Below, piece by piece: positions 1 to 10,650 of a DNA stretch of 64,000 nt (the first letter of the stretch is position 1; each line of letters begins with the position of its first letter). The position numbers and the translations under genes were made by a program. The notes below the pieces were generated by a model. It saw nothing but the letters and a program-made list of their open reading frames with translations. It was not told the DNA's origin and made no database searches. Source of the DNA: Raffaelea ambrosiae (lineage: Eukaryota > Ascomycota > Sordariomycetes > Ophiostomatales > Ophiostomataceae); contig PCDI01000001.1 of assembly GCA_002778195.1 (NCBI GenBank), forward strand, positions 3,497,869-3,561,868, given 5' to 3'.

Positions 1-17
1 GGGGGGGGGGGGGGGGG
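1..17. repeat. Poly-G run at the window edge
   Basis: Seventeen G residues open the window. This is more likely a contig end or homopolymer artefact than a telomere, because no TTAGGG-type repeat is present. Confidence 0.7.
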
Positions 18-86
18 AGGAGGAATGAGAATGCGGACTGGAGAATCGCGTCTTGCACGCATGGACGTACATGGGGAGTTTCATAC

Positions 87-1306
87 TGACCATTCGGATC
101 CAACCATGTGCCACCAAACTCGCCTCTTTGTTTCCACAGACACCATGTCGGCGCCGTTCCTGCGCCGTTCCTCGCGCCGGTGCGGCGAGTCCAAGCGATG
201 CACGTTCATCGTCTTGGCCATTCGGATGCCGAGCATGCCGAGCGCCCCGAAGCTGCCAGACAGGCCTTCGATTTGGGCGCACAGATGCACAAGACCGACC
301 ACGGTCTGCAGCGCTTGGACAGACGGGGGGACGGGCGGGTCGGTGATCAGCCGCATGGCCTGTCGTGCCCAGCGTTCGGCGCACGCCGTTGGCGAAGACC
401 CGTGCAGCGAGCGCGATGTGAAGGCGCCTGTCTCTCTGCAGACAAACGCGCTCCCTGCGAAGATGTACAGGAAAAAGGCAAGCTGGGTGGGCGAAGGCGC
501 GCGGTCCGTCTCCAGATCATCGTACAGCACGCGCAGCAGATTCCACGCCGTCGGGCGATGCAGCATGCGATACGTGGCGTCGATGGTCTCGGTGAACCGA
601 CGAAGCAGCGCCGTGGCCTCTTGGTAGGTCGGCAAGTCTCGCAGGATGGCTGCCACGGCTGACGCGTGCGCGCGGCCAGTCGAGGCGGCCGGGCCCGCCG
701 TCAAGAGCCCTTCGAGCCACTGGGACGTTTTTTGCTGCTCCTCGTCGTGCGAAGCCAGTGGCGACGCGGTGGTCTTTGTCGGACCGGCCGCTGCTTCGTG
801 GCCAGGGCGGCGGCCGTGGCTCGCAAACACGGCCTGCTCCAGCCGCTCGACTCTCTGCGCCAAGCTGGGGCCTTCGTCTCCACTGGCAAGAACGTGAGAA
901 ACAAGCGTGTGCGCAGAGCCAGATCTTGGCGACGCAGCGTCGTTTGTGGGTCGTCGTCCTCGGCTTACCTCGTGCTATGTGCCTGGTGGTCGTCCGACTG
1001 GGCCCAAGAGCCCAGAGTCGGAGCGGCCACCAGAGACTGTTCTCTGTTGTCTGTACGGGGCGCCGTCGTCTTGCCCGCCCGGCTCTGGGACCTCCTGTCC
1101 CGGCTGGGCCGCCGGGTGGCGCCTCCATCTGCTTCGTAGATGCAATCGTGGTTCCGCGACTTGCAGTTGGAGCACGAAGGCCGGCAGCGGTCACATTTCA
1201 GTTTGCGAGAGCGGCAGAACCGGCATGAAACTGGTTGCTGGACATACGGCCTGTCCGCATACTCGGCGGTTGCAGCAGTTCGTTTCATGGTGGCGGGAAC
1301 TTGCAT
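87..1306 (-). CDS. Zn2Cys6 fungal transcription factor, 3' end missing
   Basis: Reads leftward from the ATG at 1306. Exon 1 (1306-969) encodes a Gal4-type zinc cluster, CRFCRSRKLKC then a CDRCRPSCSNC-like second half and a final Cys after KSRNHD. A GTAAGC donor at 968 and a CAG acceptor ending at 883 join it in frame to exon 2, giving the linker SGDEGPSLAQRVERLEQAV, a typical coiled-coil dimerisation segment. Exon 2 then runs into the middle homology region (fungal-specific TF domain), ending near the conserved RVWWHMVGSEW. A GTATGA donor is plausible at 86. The rest of the gene would lie left of base 1. It is probably a pathway-specific DNA-binding activator; its place beside broken metabolic genes suggests it once controlled them. 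The family call is firm, the target genes are unknown. Confidence 0.85.
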
Positions 1307-2446
1307 TCGCCCTCTGTTGGAAGGCGAAGTGCACGGGTAGTGGGGGATGCCAAGTTTTTAAAGTAGAAGCTAGTCTGCGCTAAATAACGAGGCCTTCAGG
1401 GGGGCAGCGGGACGGAGTATCCATTTTCCAGGGGGATATCCACGTATGGACTTATTCCGTTTTACACATCAATTCACAACACATGGCCGGGTAGTATTCC
1501 TGCTGCTGTCATTTGCGACGCTGCCGCGGCCTGGCTAGATGAATTAGTTACTAGATGGACTGCAGACTGATTATCATCACGTCACACTGTTTATTTGTGT
1601 ATACCATTTTCTGTTGATGCCAGCATCTCTAATTATTGGATGTACTGATCTCTCCTGTCGTACCACCACGCTTGGCCCAGCAGGCGAGCAGCTCAAAAGA
1701 GAGGATGAGGACATCTATTGCGATGATCAGCTTTCTTTCTGCAAACGCGTCCCTTTCGGTAACCCAGCTGTATCAGCGGCGCCGGAGTCTGGTTTTTGGC
1801 TGGTCCCCTGGTAGGCCTCTTGAGCGTAGGATTCGAGGCGGCAATGTCGTCGTCTGCCATCTTCACGATTCGATCTGCGTGCTGATTCTGATCAAACACC
1901 TAAGCAATGCCATCGTCTTCATAGTTCGCTCTTGTTATAAAGTCTTGCGATTTCCCGTCTCACGATGACAGTTGCGTGCCCCCTCCTCTCCCCCATTTCT
2001 GAACTACAGTAGATACAATTTTCCTTTCTTTCCCTCCTATCCTCGTGGTTACCCGCTCACTCTCGCTTGTAGAAAGCCACCAAAACACACCCGTCTTATT
2101 AGACGACCCCACCCGCATCACCGCCGTGTAGTTGTTGGCGTCTCGGGGTTCCATCTTGCGGTTGACCTGGGCCGGCCGCGCAAGCGTGTCTTGGTCCGTC
2201 CGGAACACCGATTAGGAAATTTCCAACTAACACGTATACACCTGTGTATACACCTGTATACCCGTGTAACGTAGCGTACCCACTTTTCGACCCCCCCCCC
2301 CATTTCGACACCCTACCCTTCTTCATCCCTTTCAATTAGAAAAGTAAGAATTTCAATTGAAAATATCTCCACTAAAACACATATTATAGATATAAATTAA
2401 CCATCTTCTGAATCGCCTTCTTCTGGCCACCGTTCACCGCTCCACA
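1307..2446. other. Intergenic region, no supported gene
   Basis: AT-richer than the flanking genes, with stops in all frames and no recognisable domain. It contains the upstream region of the Zn2Cys6 gene and degenerate sequence leading to the ketosynthase scrap. A short minus-strand reading frame starting near 1858 was not recognised. Confidence 0.6.
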
Positions 2447-2610
2447 GGCGGTTGCTATCGTGGGATGGTCTTACCGGTTCCCCGGCGGAGCGTCTTCGCC
2501 GTCCAAGCTCTGGGAGCTCCTCAACAAGCCCAAAGACGTCCGCCGACAGTTTGGCCCGGATCGCCTGAGCCTGGCCCGCTTCTACGACGCCAATGGGGTG
2601 CCAAATGAAT
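2447..2610 (+). pseudogene. Relic of polyketide synthase ketosynthase N-terminus
   Basis: Reading from 2448 gives AVAIVGWSYRFPGGASS, then PSKLWELLNKPKDVRRQFGP and DRLSLARFYDANG. This is the opening of a beta-ketoacyl synthase domain of a fungal type I (highly reducing) PKS: the IVGxxxRFPGG motif, the SPSKLWELL helix and the DRxxLxRFY segment are in the right order and spacing. It is preceded by an acceptor-like CCACAG and runs into AT-rich non-homologous sequence by about 2610, with a stop at 2635. No active-site Cys, His or other PKS domain follows. A full PKS is over 2000 residues, so this is a small fragment left by deletion or truncation. The domain identity is strong; subclass and product cannot be told. 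Confidence 0.85.
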
Positions 2611-2639
2611 ATTTATTATGTGGTTTCATTGTTTGAATC

Positions 2640-3142
2640 TTCTAAAAAAGTGGTGCAGAGGAGGGGAGGGACGGTGGTGCAAAAGTGGGCGCTCTTGACT
2701 TGCTAGGTTTCTCATAGCGGTATACTCGGCACTGTAGCCTGGCCAGCAGGCTCCCCCTTGGAGACCCGGCAGGTACCTGCGCCGGCTTCAATACTGAAGA
2801 GAGAGATGTATAATATCTCGATATGGCAGTGCTATATGAACTGGATGACGAAATTCGTGATACTCTGATATTGGCTTGGAAACCTGAATAAAAAAGGACT
2901 GAAAATACAAGAGAAGAAAGCAATAAGAAGCAAATAAGAGTATTTTGAAAATATAAAAGGCTCATGCTCATTTCAGAGTATGGATGGAGGCTTTACATGC
3001 TAATCATTCTACCTGCTATCCATCCCTCGTTCGTGCAACTTTCACTCTTCCTCGGGCCTGGGTGCGAGATATTCCCGGCCAGTGGCCTAAAGAGGAAGAC
3101 AAAACAACAAAGAACACCCCAGGATCTTATGCATTTTTGAAT
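2640..3142. other. Intergenic AT-rich segment
   Basis: No gene seen. It separates the ketosynthase scrap from the 3' end of the dehydrogenase gene and contains no further PKS-like translation that I could recognise. Confidence 0.55.
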
Positions 3143-4003
3143 TCAAATTTTGAAAACCGCCTCCACCTCGTCTAGGCCGGTGAGCTTCTTGATGGTGCCG
3201 TCTAGCAGGCCAAAGGGTAGAATCGTCGACAGCCTAGCCAGCCACGCCTGCTCGCCGCGCCAAATCAGCGGCGGCGGGTTTGGCCGGAGCAGATCCCCCA
3301 CCACTCCCTGGGCCCATTCGTTCGTGGGCAGGCCACCATCGGTAAAGGTTTCCTGGCGCAGCTGCTTCTCCACAAGGGTCCGCGCCGGCCAGAACACGGA
3401 CGTCGGCGGGAGCGCGGCTGGCTTGGCCTCGCGCTGGTTCTTGATCAGGTTGGACTGCACCATGCCCGTCTTGAGGTCGACCACGCGTAGGCCAATCACG
3501 CTCAGCTCCAGCCGCATCGTGTCGGACAGCATGGCGATGGCCGCTTTGGAAGCCGTGTAGACGCCCTGGAAGGGCAGAACGGTGGCGGAGCCGACGGACG
3601 TCTGGTTGACAATCAGGCCGCCACCGAACTGGCGGCCGCTCTTGGCCAGCAGCGGCAAAAAGGCCTGCGTCACGGCAATGTAGCTCCACACGTTGAGATC
3701 AAACAGCCGTTTGACGTCGGCAATGTCAATGTCACTCACGGTCATCAGGTACTCGGCACCGGCATTGTTCACGAGGATATCGAGTCGGGGCACCTGGGTG
3801 ACGGCGGCCTGGATGGATGCGGCCGAGAGGACGTCGAGGACGATGGTTTCGATGCCGGCGGCCGCCACCTGCTTCAGTCGGTCGGGATTGCGGGCGGATG
3901 CGTACACCTGGAGGCCGGCTTCGTGGAAGGCCAGGGCCAGCCCGGCTCCCAGGCCGCCGTCGGAGCAGCCTGTGATGAGCACAGTACGCCTGGGAGTCGA
4001 CAT
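3143..4003 (-). CDS. Short-chain dehydrogenase/reductase, AYR1-like
   Basis: A single-exon gene of 286 residues, normal for a classical SDR. The Rossmann cofactor motif TGCSDGGLG is at residues 11-19, NNAG at 79-82, the catalytic Ser around 136 and YTASK (Tyr149, Lys153) at 149-153. The GCSDGGLG form and the C-terminal layout resemble the 1-acyl-dihydroxyacetone-phosphate reductase group (yeast Ayr1), NADPH-dependent reductases of lipid droplets and ER, but many fungal cluster reductases share them. No frameshift or stop interrupts it, unlike the metabolic genes on both sides, so it is the only enzyme of this island that looks functional. SDR membership is certain; the substrate is not. Confidence 0.9.
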   Translation of the reverse strand: MSTPRRTVLITGCSDGGLGAGLALAFHEAGLQVYASARNPDRLKQVAAAGIETIVLDVLSAASIQAAVTQVPRLDILVNNAGAEYLMTVSDIDIADVKRLFDLNVWSYIAVTQAFLPLLAKSGRQFGGGLIVNQTSVGSATVLPFQGVYTASKAAIAMLSDTMRLELSVIGLRVVDLKTGMVQSNLIKNQREAKPAALPPTSVFWPARTLVEKQLRQETFTDGGLPTNEWAQGVVGDLLRPNPPPLIWRGEQAWLARLSTILPFGLLDGTIKKLTGLDEVEAVFKI

Positions 4004-4472
4004 GGTTTCTTCTCGTATTGGTGCTCAATGAGATCAGTGCAGCAAGATAGTCGTCCAAGAGACAGTCGCTCAGGGGGGGGGCAAAAATGGAACGAACGCA
4101 AGCAAGAGATAGTTCGAGACCGGTCGAAGCTGGATGTAGTTATATTGTCCGTCTCTGGGGTTTCTCTTCGTGATTTACAAATCAAATGGGCAGCAGGATT
4201 GTGCATGCACACACGTAGCATTCCAGGTCCGTTGGTTCCTGATGACCCGTTGCGCCGGTTTGGTTGGACAACAATCGGGGGGATGAGTAGCCGATCGTGA
4301 CGCCACTAGTCACCAATTTCCAGGAGGCTGCAGGGATCGGGTCAGAGCCTGTCCGTTCCTTGTCACGATTCGGGGGAATTCATTGATTGAAGGGTGTCTG
4401 ACATTCCAGTGTGATAGGAAATACAGCCACATGTATTTTTTGTTCTGTTCTGTTTTCCCCTCTCCTTTTGCT
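4004..4472. other. Intergenic, upstream of the dehydrogenase
   Basis: Contains the 5' flank of the dehydrogenase gene and the 3' flank of the P450 relic. No gene or clear regulatory motif seen. Confidence 0.55.
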
Positions 4473-5125
4473 TCAACTGAATTCCGTCTGAACATCAGCA
4501 GATGAGGATTTCCATGCCCAAAATGACCGAACCCTAACCCTCGACCCAAAACTACCGGAAGCCGGCGATGGCACGATTATCTCGCTTGTAGCATCAATGT
4601 CTCGATTTCTGACCGTGTCGTACAACTCCAACGTTTTCCCTTCCTGCCCATGGTACAGGTCGTACTCGTTCCGAAGTGCTGCCAGTGCGATACCCATCTC
4701 TCGCCTCGCTAGATTCATACCTACGCAATTTCGTGCTCCGCGCGAGAACCCAATGAAGGAGCGGCCCAGCCGCGGGTTATCGATCCACCGTTGCGGCTGG
4801 CACTCGTAGACATCTGTGAACACGTCTTTGTTCATGTGCGCGATCCAGACGGACATGCCCGTAGGAGCACCTGGTGGTATTGTGAAAGTCTTGCCACGCC
4901 ATTTGTCGTGGTACACGATGGGTACAGTAGGGGAGATGCGTGGCATGCGAGACAGGACACCTGGGTGGATGCGCAGCGTCTCCCGAATCACGGCATTGAA
5001 GAACATCACCACGTGCCGTACTTCCGATGCAGATCAACCATGTGCAAAAACCGCTTGCCTCCCAGAAACACCTCATAGCAAACCTCGTACCAATAGGTAC
5101 AACCTGTCTATGCGTGAGCACATGG
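4473..5125 (-). pseudogene. Cytochrome P450 relic with internal deletion
   Basis: The rightmost part (about 5093-5009, minus strand) reads YWYEVCYEVFLGGKRF then LHMVDLHRKYG, the N-terminal motif of many fungal P450s before the first beta sheet. It stops at TGA 5008-5006. In another frame directly after it comes VMFFNAVIRETLRIHPG, the K helix with its ExxR motif, then PQRWID (PERF-like region) and FSRGARNCVGMNLARREM, the haem-binding loop whose Cys is at 4727-4725. About 240 residues that normally lie between these parts (B to J helices, including the oxygen-binding I helix) are missing. Upstream of the N-terminal motif a degenerate PGP-like stretch is broken by a stop. The frame ends at 4473. 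With no I helix and a frameshift it cannot make a working monooxygenase. Confidence 0.88.
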
Positions 5126-6120
5126 CCAAGGAGATGCTCGGCTCTTCCAGTTCTCTGGAAGTTCGTGATGTGATGGTCGCGGGCAGTCAACAAGACTACC
5201 AGGCAGACTTCTGGACAGACCACTGGACAACCCGCTAAATGGTAGTTTCACGGTCATATTTCGAGATTGTTCCAACAAGAGCACAATTCAAATTTGGGTG
5301 CAGCGCTGGACTCTACAGAGCAGGAGGCCGGCTTGTCCGAGACCTAGAGCATTATTTATTCGACTGACAAAGTACTTCCGAAGCTGGCTTTCAAGATAGA
5401 CAGAGACGCAAAGAGGGATGCAAGCAGCCTAATTGCAATGCCGCTGACGCCCGTCAAACAACTGATTGCTAACTGGACCAGTTGTGTGAGACGTGATCTG
5501 GTGTGTTTGCAATACAGTACGTCGATCTGATTATTTGATGAGTCTCTCCTCAGTATCAGCTCGTATCAGCCCTGCAACAGCCCAGCTCGTTCCGAGCTGG
5601 TGCCTTTCGCCCTCATGGCCCATTCGTGTACACGATGGCGAATCTTGGTTCGTGACGGCCGGTGATGCATCACGGCCCCACTTTATTGAGTACCCGGCTG
5701 CATGATTACGGTCGGTGGATCGTCGGGCCGGCGCACCGCACTATTCATGTAAGGGAACAGCCCTAACCGAGCATGAGGCGTGTAGGTAGAACAAAGAACG
5801 GCCCTGGACGGCAACGTCCCGCACATTGTTCCCGGTTGGGGGCGCATCTGGCAGCTCGGCCACTTCTTAAAACCTGCTGTAATCCCTGGTGATGTGATGT
5901 GCCGCCTAGCCTGAACTGTGGACGCACATATCACCATCTCAACCGTTGATATCCAGGAATGCCTCTTGCCATTCAAGATTGAATCAGGCCTTGATCTCTT
6001 CCCATCGAGGACTCAGTGCAACTAGATTAGCCCGTGAATCCGTTGTGTGTGTGCGTTACAGATGCATCAGCACCAGCATCACAACACTCAAAGTACACCC
6101 GAGAGTCTTCATGTGAACGT
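5126..6120. other. Intergenic, nothing recognised
   Basis: Stops in all frames; a 97-codon minus-strand frame at 5683-5976 showed no recognisable domain. The missing N-terminal FAD-binding half of the neighbouring oxidoreductase is not visible here. Confidence 0.55.
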
Positions 6121-6129
6121 TTCATCATC

Positions 6130-6661
6130 ATGCATACCATGGGCACGTGGCCCAGCCACACAGTGGCCGACTTCAGCCGCACCCTGCGCCCCTACATCCA
6201 GGAGGTGGAGGCGCTCAACCTGTCTGTAGTATACAAGCCGTCCGTGTCGGCAACCTTCGACGACCACTATACGAAGCTTGGCTTCCCTGACGAGATTTAC
6301 CAGACCCTCACTGGGTGGCTGGCTCATCGCGCTGTCTGCTGTGAGGAACAACTGGACGTATCTCCTTGGCGCGTACAAGATCGTCGTGACCGACGCCGCA
6401 GTCCAGCGACTGGAAGAGATTCAGGCCACTGCAAACAAGTGGCAAGATGCGTTCAAGGCCCTGGGTGGTGGCGCGTACATCAACGAGGCCACGTTTGACG
6501 ACTCGGACTGGAAGCACGACGACTTCGGTGCCACTTACCACAGGCTCCTGGGCATCAAGGAGAAGTACGACCACCCCGAGTTTGTTCTGTGGCAACATTC
6601 GTCGGTGGGATCCGACGCCTGCTGGAAGTTGGAGGGGGACGGGAGACTCTGTCGTGTGTAG
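6130..6661 (+). pseudogene. Berberine-bridge-type FAD oxidoreductase, C-terminal relic
   Basis: The first part reads HTVADFSRTLRPYIQEVEAL and continues to about FDDHYTKLGFPDEIYQT. The match then moves to the next frame with SLGGWLIALSAVRNNWTYL and LGAYKIVVTDAAVQRLEEI. It ends in the hallmark C-terminus of BBE-like oxidases: ALGGGAYINEATFDDSDW, a LLGIKEKYDHPEFVLWQH segment and WKLEGDGRLCRV, stop at 6659-6661. About 175 residues are present against roughly 480-500 in the family; the N-terminal FAD-binding domain is absent. A one-base frame change near 6305-6315 separates the two parts, with no plausible intron there. The family oxidises small molecules and is common in secondary-metabolite clusters. 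This copy lacks the cofactor domain and is taken as dead. Confidence 0.85.
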
Positions 6662-6826
6662 GGAAAGCAGACAATGCCTGCATGTTTGCGCGTAACCATG
6701 CATGGCACAACAGTGTCCGAATGGCGGCACATACCAGAACCCCGATCGGGGGCATACCGCAAGTGAAACGAGGCCTGCGATACAGCCCTACCGTGCTATC
6801 GTCCATGTCGAGTACAATATTCGTAT

Positions 6827-7345
6827 CTATATTTCGTGTCCAGCTAGTGCGTCAGCAAAGAACGTGAGCATGACCTGCATGATTTCATGGGCTCCGTTTC
6901 CCGTGAGAATGGACATGTGGCCGCCGCCATCCGCGCAGTACAGCCTCTTTGGCCCGGCTAGAGATCCAAACACTTCCTTCTGCTCTTCGGGCGAGCTGAT
7001 GTCGTCGAGCGCAGGAATGATCATCGTGACGGGCACCTCCTCCAGCATCAGAAGCCGTGCTTTGGGCTGGAACAGCGCCAGCTTCAAGTACGTCTGCAGC
7101 GTGATGCGGTCGCGGAAGTTCGGATGACCTTTGCTGGTGGCCAGGTTCATGGAGCACGTGGCCCTCCCGGCCACCAGGACCACCACTGCCTGCATAGCCG
7201 ATGCTGTTTTCTCCTCGGCTGTCGAAAGGCGGCCCGCCGCTGCCATCGGATGCCGGACTGGATGACCTTGGAAGAGGCCGCCACGTTGCCGTCCGTGTAC
7301 CTGTGTTCGATGCACTCGCTCGACCACATGGCCAACTTGGCGGCA
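6827..7345 (-). pseudogene. Alpha/beta hydrolase relic, frameshifted
   Basis: Minus-strand reading gives PDPAAKLAMWSSECIEHRY then TDGNVAASSKVIQSGI, and a frame change near 7240 continues it as MAAAGRLSTAEEKTAS. The frame ends with HPNFRDRITLQTYLKLALF, LEEVPVTMIIPALDDISS, PEEQKEVFGSLAGPKRLY and ADGGGHMSILTGNGAHEI, stop at 6827. The Asp in ALDDI and the His in GGGHMS sit where the acid and base of an alpha/beta-hydrolase triad would be; the nucleophile elbow and N-terminal half are missing. It lies tail to tail with the FAD oxidoreductase relic, 165 bases apart. The fold call comes from motif layout, not from a search; the reaction is unknown. Confidence 0.75.
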
Positions 7346-7442
7346 GGGTCAGGTAAGGAGGATGGATTTCCGCGCCAAGTTGGGCGCCCCTCGTTTCGTT
7401 TGGCTGACCGATCTCGTCGTATGCTCGTCCATCCTGATCCAT

Positions 7443-8350
7443 TCCGCCACTGGCGGTGTGTTGACCACGCTTGACATTACCGATGCGAGCTCTCTGCGGG
7501 CACTGACAGACACAAGGTGCGCAAGAAGCTACAGTCAGACGGTAAATGACAAGGCGTACGTGACTTTTTTTTTTAAGGTGTTCGTCTCTACGAAGCTGTT
7601 CTAGAAAACAAGTCCCATCGAGACAGCCTGGTTCGGGATTGGCTCAAGACTGTCCGTAGTCTATAGTGAGCAGACAACGCATCCTGGACTCGTCACCGAG
7701 CTCGTGCTTGGTTGTCTGCATCCGTGTGCCTTGCCAGAAGCTGCATTTGCGCGCCGAATCACGAAGAGAACGCGCGACGAGGTCGTATGTAAGGGAGCTG
7801 GGCCTTTTCGAAACACTAGGCTCTTAATAGTAGTTACTAGGAGGAGAGTACCTTGTAGGACAGCTGTTTGGTGGGCCCCCCCAGAAACGGCACCAAACAG
7901 CTGAGAGCAGCAGCTGAAAAGTACGCGTACAAGGCCCCGTTCTGTGTAGTTGCATAACTGCATACGCAGCCCTCTTCCGCTGTTTAGTGCAGACGAGGGG
8001 ACGCCAATTTTCCATCCTTCTCTTTTCCACAACCTCCTCCTTGCTTGTCTCTGTGCCCTTTGCGCATCGCCCGTTGTCCGCCCATTGACTGCCTGCGCGC
8101 GCTTCATGACGATCGCCAGCGTCCGCCCTGTGCTGTCTCGGGTCCACTGCTACTCTGCCACCATCTCCAGGCGCAACAGCCGTGAACGCCCCTGAGCAGG
8201 CGCTAGCCCAAAGAAGAAACGACAAGTCAATACTGCCAATACGAACTCGAACACACTCTCTCTCCCCCTTCTCCCTTTTGTCTTTCTCCCTTTTCTCCCT
8301 CCCCCCCCCTTTCCCCCGGAAGCTCTCCTGCTTCTGGCCCTCCATTCCCA
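7443..8350. promoter_or_regulatory. Leader/promoter region of the zinc transporter, CT-rich tract
   Basis: No gene seen. The last 100 bases (about 8255-8320) are a nearly pure pyrimidine tract just before the start codon, typical of fungal core promoters and leaders. Confidence 0.5.
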
Positions 8351-10650
8351 ATGCACATGGCGTCCGGCCCACCGCCCATCATCCTTCCACCGCCGCCCTC
8401 TGCCGCCGACGACGTCTCTTCTTCGCTTGCTCGCCTGGCCTCTCCTCCGCCGCCTTCCATCGTCTTCGAGCCCACCTCGGACGGCGAGGGCTCCGATCTT
8501 CATTCCGACGTTCATTCCACCCATTCCGACGTCCACTCCGACACCCATTCCGACGCTCCCTCCTCCTCCGACCACCGCCACAGCTTCTACCACAACCACA
8601 ACCGAAGCAGCTCCTTCTTCAACCCCGACGAGCCCTTCAATCCGCATGCCGCTGCTCTTCTGAGACGCAGCCCGTCGCCCGTCCTGCTGCCGCAGCCGCC
8701 GGCTCTCTTCCCTCTCTCTGGTGCCGCGGCGTCGACGCCCTCTCTGCTGTCCCCCTCCGGCGCCAATCTCCTGCCGCCGCACGCGGCCTCCTCGCGCTTC
8801 TACAGCCGCAGCAACAGCAACAGCAGCAGCAGCAGCAGCTTTCTGCGCCCGCCCGGCATCATGGCTTCCTCGGCAACAGCAGCGGCCGGCGGCAGCTCCG
8901 ACGGCAGCGCCTCCGGCTCGTCTGACGAGCTCGGCTCGGGAGCCGTGCCCATCCCGTCGCGCGCAGGCGCCGTCACCCCCGAGAATCCCTTCAATTTCCA
9001 GACCCAATACATCTCGACATCCCCTGTCAAGTCGGTGCGTCAAAGTGCCTTCCTTCTCTGTCAAACTGCGGTTGCCTCTTGTGTCCTGCGACCCCAGTCT
9101 GCCTCTCTTCAAGAGCCCGCCTGTGCCTGCCTTGCTGCCTATACTAACCAAGTCCCCAGAACATTGGCCTCCGTCGTGGCCATCGCTACAAACACTCCAG
9201 CATCTCCGCCCAGCACCAGATCTTCCAGGAACCGCCGCCGCGGCCACCGCCTGTCCTGCCCGCTTCCCTGCCCGTGCCCACGCTCCGCGAGGCCTGGGCC
9301 AGCATGCAGCGTGACCAGCGCGCCCGCTTCTACTGGTGCTTGTGCCACGCCGCCGTGGCCGTCTTTGTGTTTCTGTGCGCCGCCGAGGGCGGCGACAGCC
9401 TGGCCCTGACCGCGCTTTCGCATCTCGTGTTCTTCGACGTCGGCTCGGCCGCCGTCTGCGTCGCCGTCGACGTCCTCGGCAACTTTGAGGTCTGGCGCCG
9501 CTCCACCATCCGCCACCCGTTCGGACTGCGCCGCGCCGAGGTCCTCGCCGGCTTCGCCATGAGCATTTTCCTGGTCTTTGGCGGCTTCGACCTGCTGAGC
9601 CACGACCTCAAGGACGTGCTCGAGGCGTTCGCCGGCGGCGTGCATGCCCACCACGGCCACGGCAGCGGGCACCACGACCACCACCATGTGGACCTGGCCA
9701 GCCGGATGGCCGGCGTGGCCGGCCTCGATTCTGGCTCGGGTGCGGGCGGGGGGGTGGCCGCCAACCCGGGGAGCCATCCCCGCTACATCAGCCCCGGCTC
9801 GATCGACGTCGCCGCGCTGGCCGCCTTTTCCAGCACGCTCGTGAGCGCCTACGGCCTGGGCAACCATGCGCGCATCCGCCGCGCCCTGCTACTCCTGCAC
9901 GGCGTCGTGCCCTCCTACAAGAACGTTCCTTTTCTGTCGGCGCTTCTCAACAAGAACGGCGCCGGCGCCGGCGCCGGCGGCCAGTTCCTGGCCGGCCTCA
10001 GCCTGCCGGCCGTGGTGGCGAACCCGTTCCATTTCCTGACGCTGACCGTGTCGCTGGTCCTGCTGCTGCTGCCGCTGCTGTTCGTGGCCGTGCAGCCGTG
10101 GCTGGACCGGCTGCTGTGCGCGACGATTGCGCTGTCGATGCTGCTGCTGGGTGCGCGGCTCGCCGTGGCGCAGGGGTTTATGCTGCTGATGTCGTACTCG
10201 GGCAAGGCCAACAACGGCACGACGCTGTCCACGACGACGAGCACGAGCAGCACATCGACCGCCAACAAGCGCAACAGCCAAATGTTTGTCGGCGACATTG
10301 ACATGAGCATTCCTCTGCAGCCACCACCGCCGCCATCCGCCGCAGCTTCCACCATAGCCACCACGTCGGGAAGCGAGGACCCGAAAAGCTCCGTGTCGGC
10401 TGTGCTGTCCGAGATTGCCGCGCAGCCGCAGGTCGCCCGGGTGGAGGACGCGCAGTTCTGGCAGGTGCACTACGGGCTGTGCATGGCGAACCTGCGGGTG
10501 CGGGTGGTGCGCGGATGCGACGACGGGTCGCTGCGGCAGCTGCGCCAGCGGGTGGCCCGGGTGATCCAGAACCGGCTGGGCGAAGGGTATGGACGGGGCA
10601 ACAGTCTGCGGTGGGAAGTGACGGTGCAGACGAGTGTAGATGGGTTGTGA
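8351..10650 (+). CDS. ZRG17: ZRG17-like ER zinc transporter (cation diffusion facilitator)
   Basis: Two exons (8351-9034, 9160-10650) encode about 724 residues; the intron has donor GTGCGT, branch site ACTAAC near 9143 and acceptor CCAG. The first 228 residues are disordered, rich in Ser, Pro and His, with a repeated HSDVHS-type stretch and a (CAG/AGC)n run near 8811-8840. The next part has the conserved QHQIFQEPPPRPPP linker and a membrane domain with several hydrophobic helices. It also has HLVFFDVGS and VAVDVLGN segments and a His-rich loop (HAHHGHGSGHHDHHH) expected to bind zinc. In yeast Zrg17 pairs with Msc2 to carry zinc into the ER. Start codons 6 bases apart (MHM) are alternatives. 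The family call is good; the partner gene is not in the window. Confidence 0.82.

Noticed and set aside
1..17. Possible telomere at the left edge
   Set aside because: It is poly-G, not TTAGGG repeats.
5683..5976. 97-codon minus-strand frame between the P450 and oxidase relics
   Set aside because: No motif recognised; could be another relic but cannot be supported.
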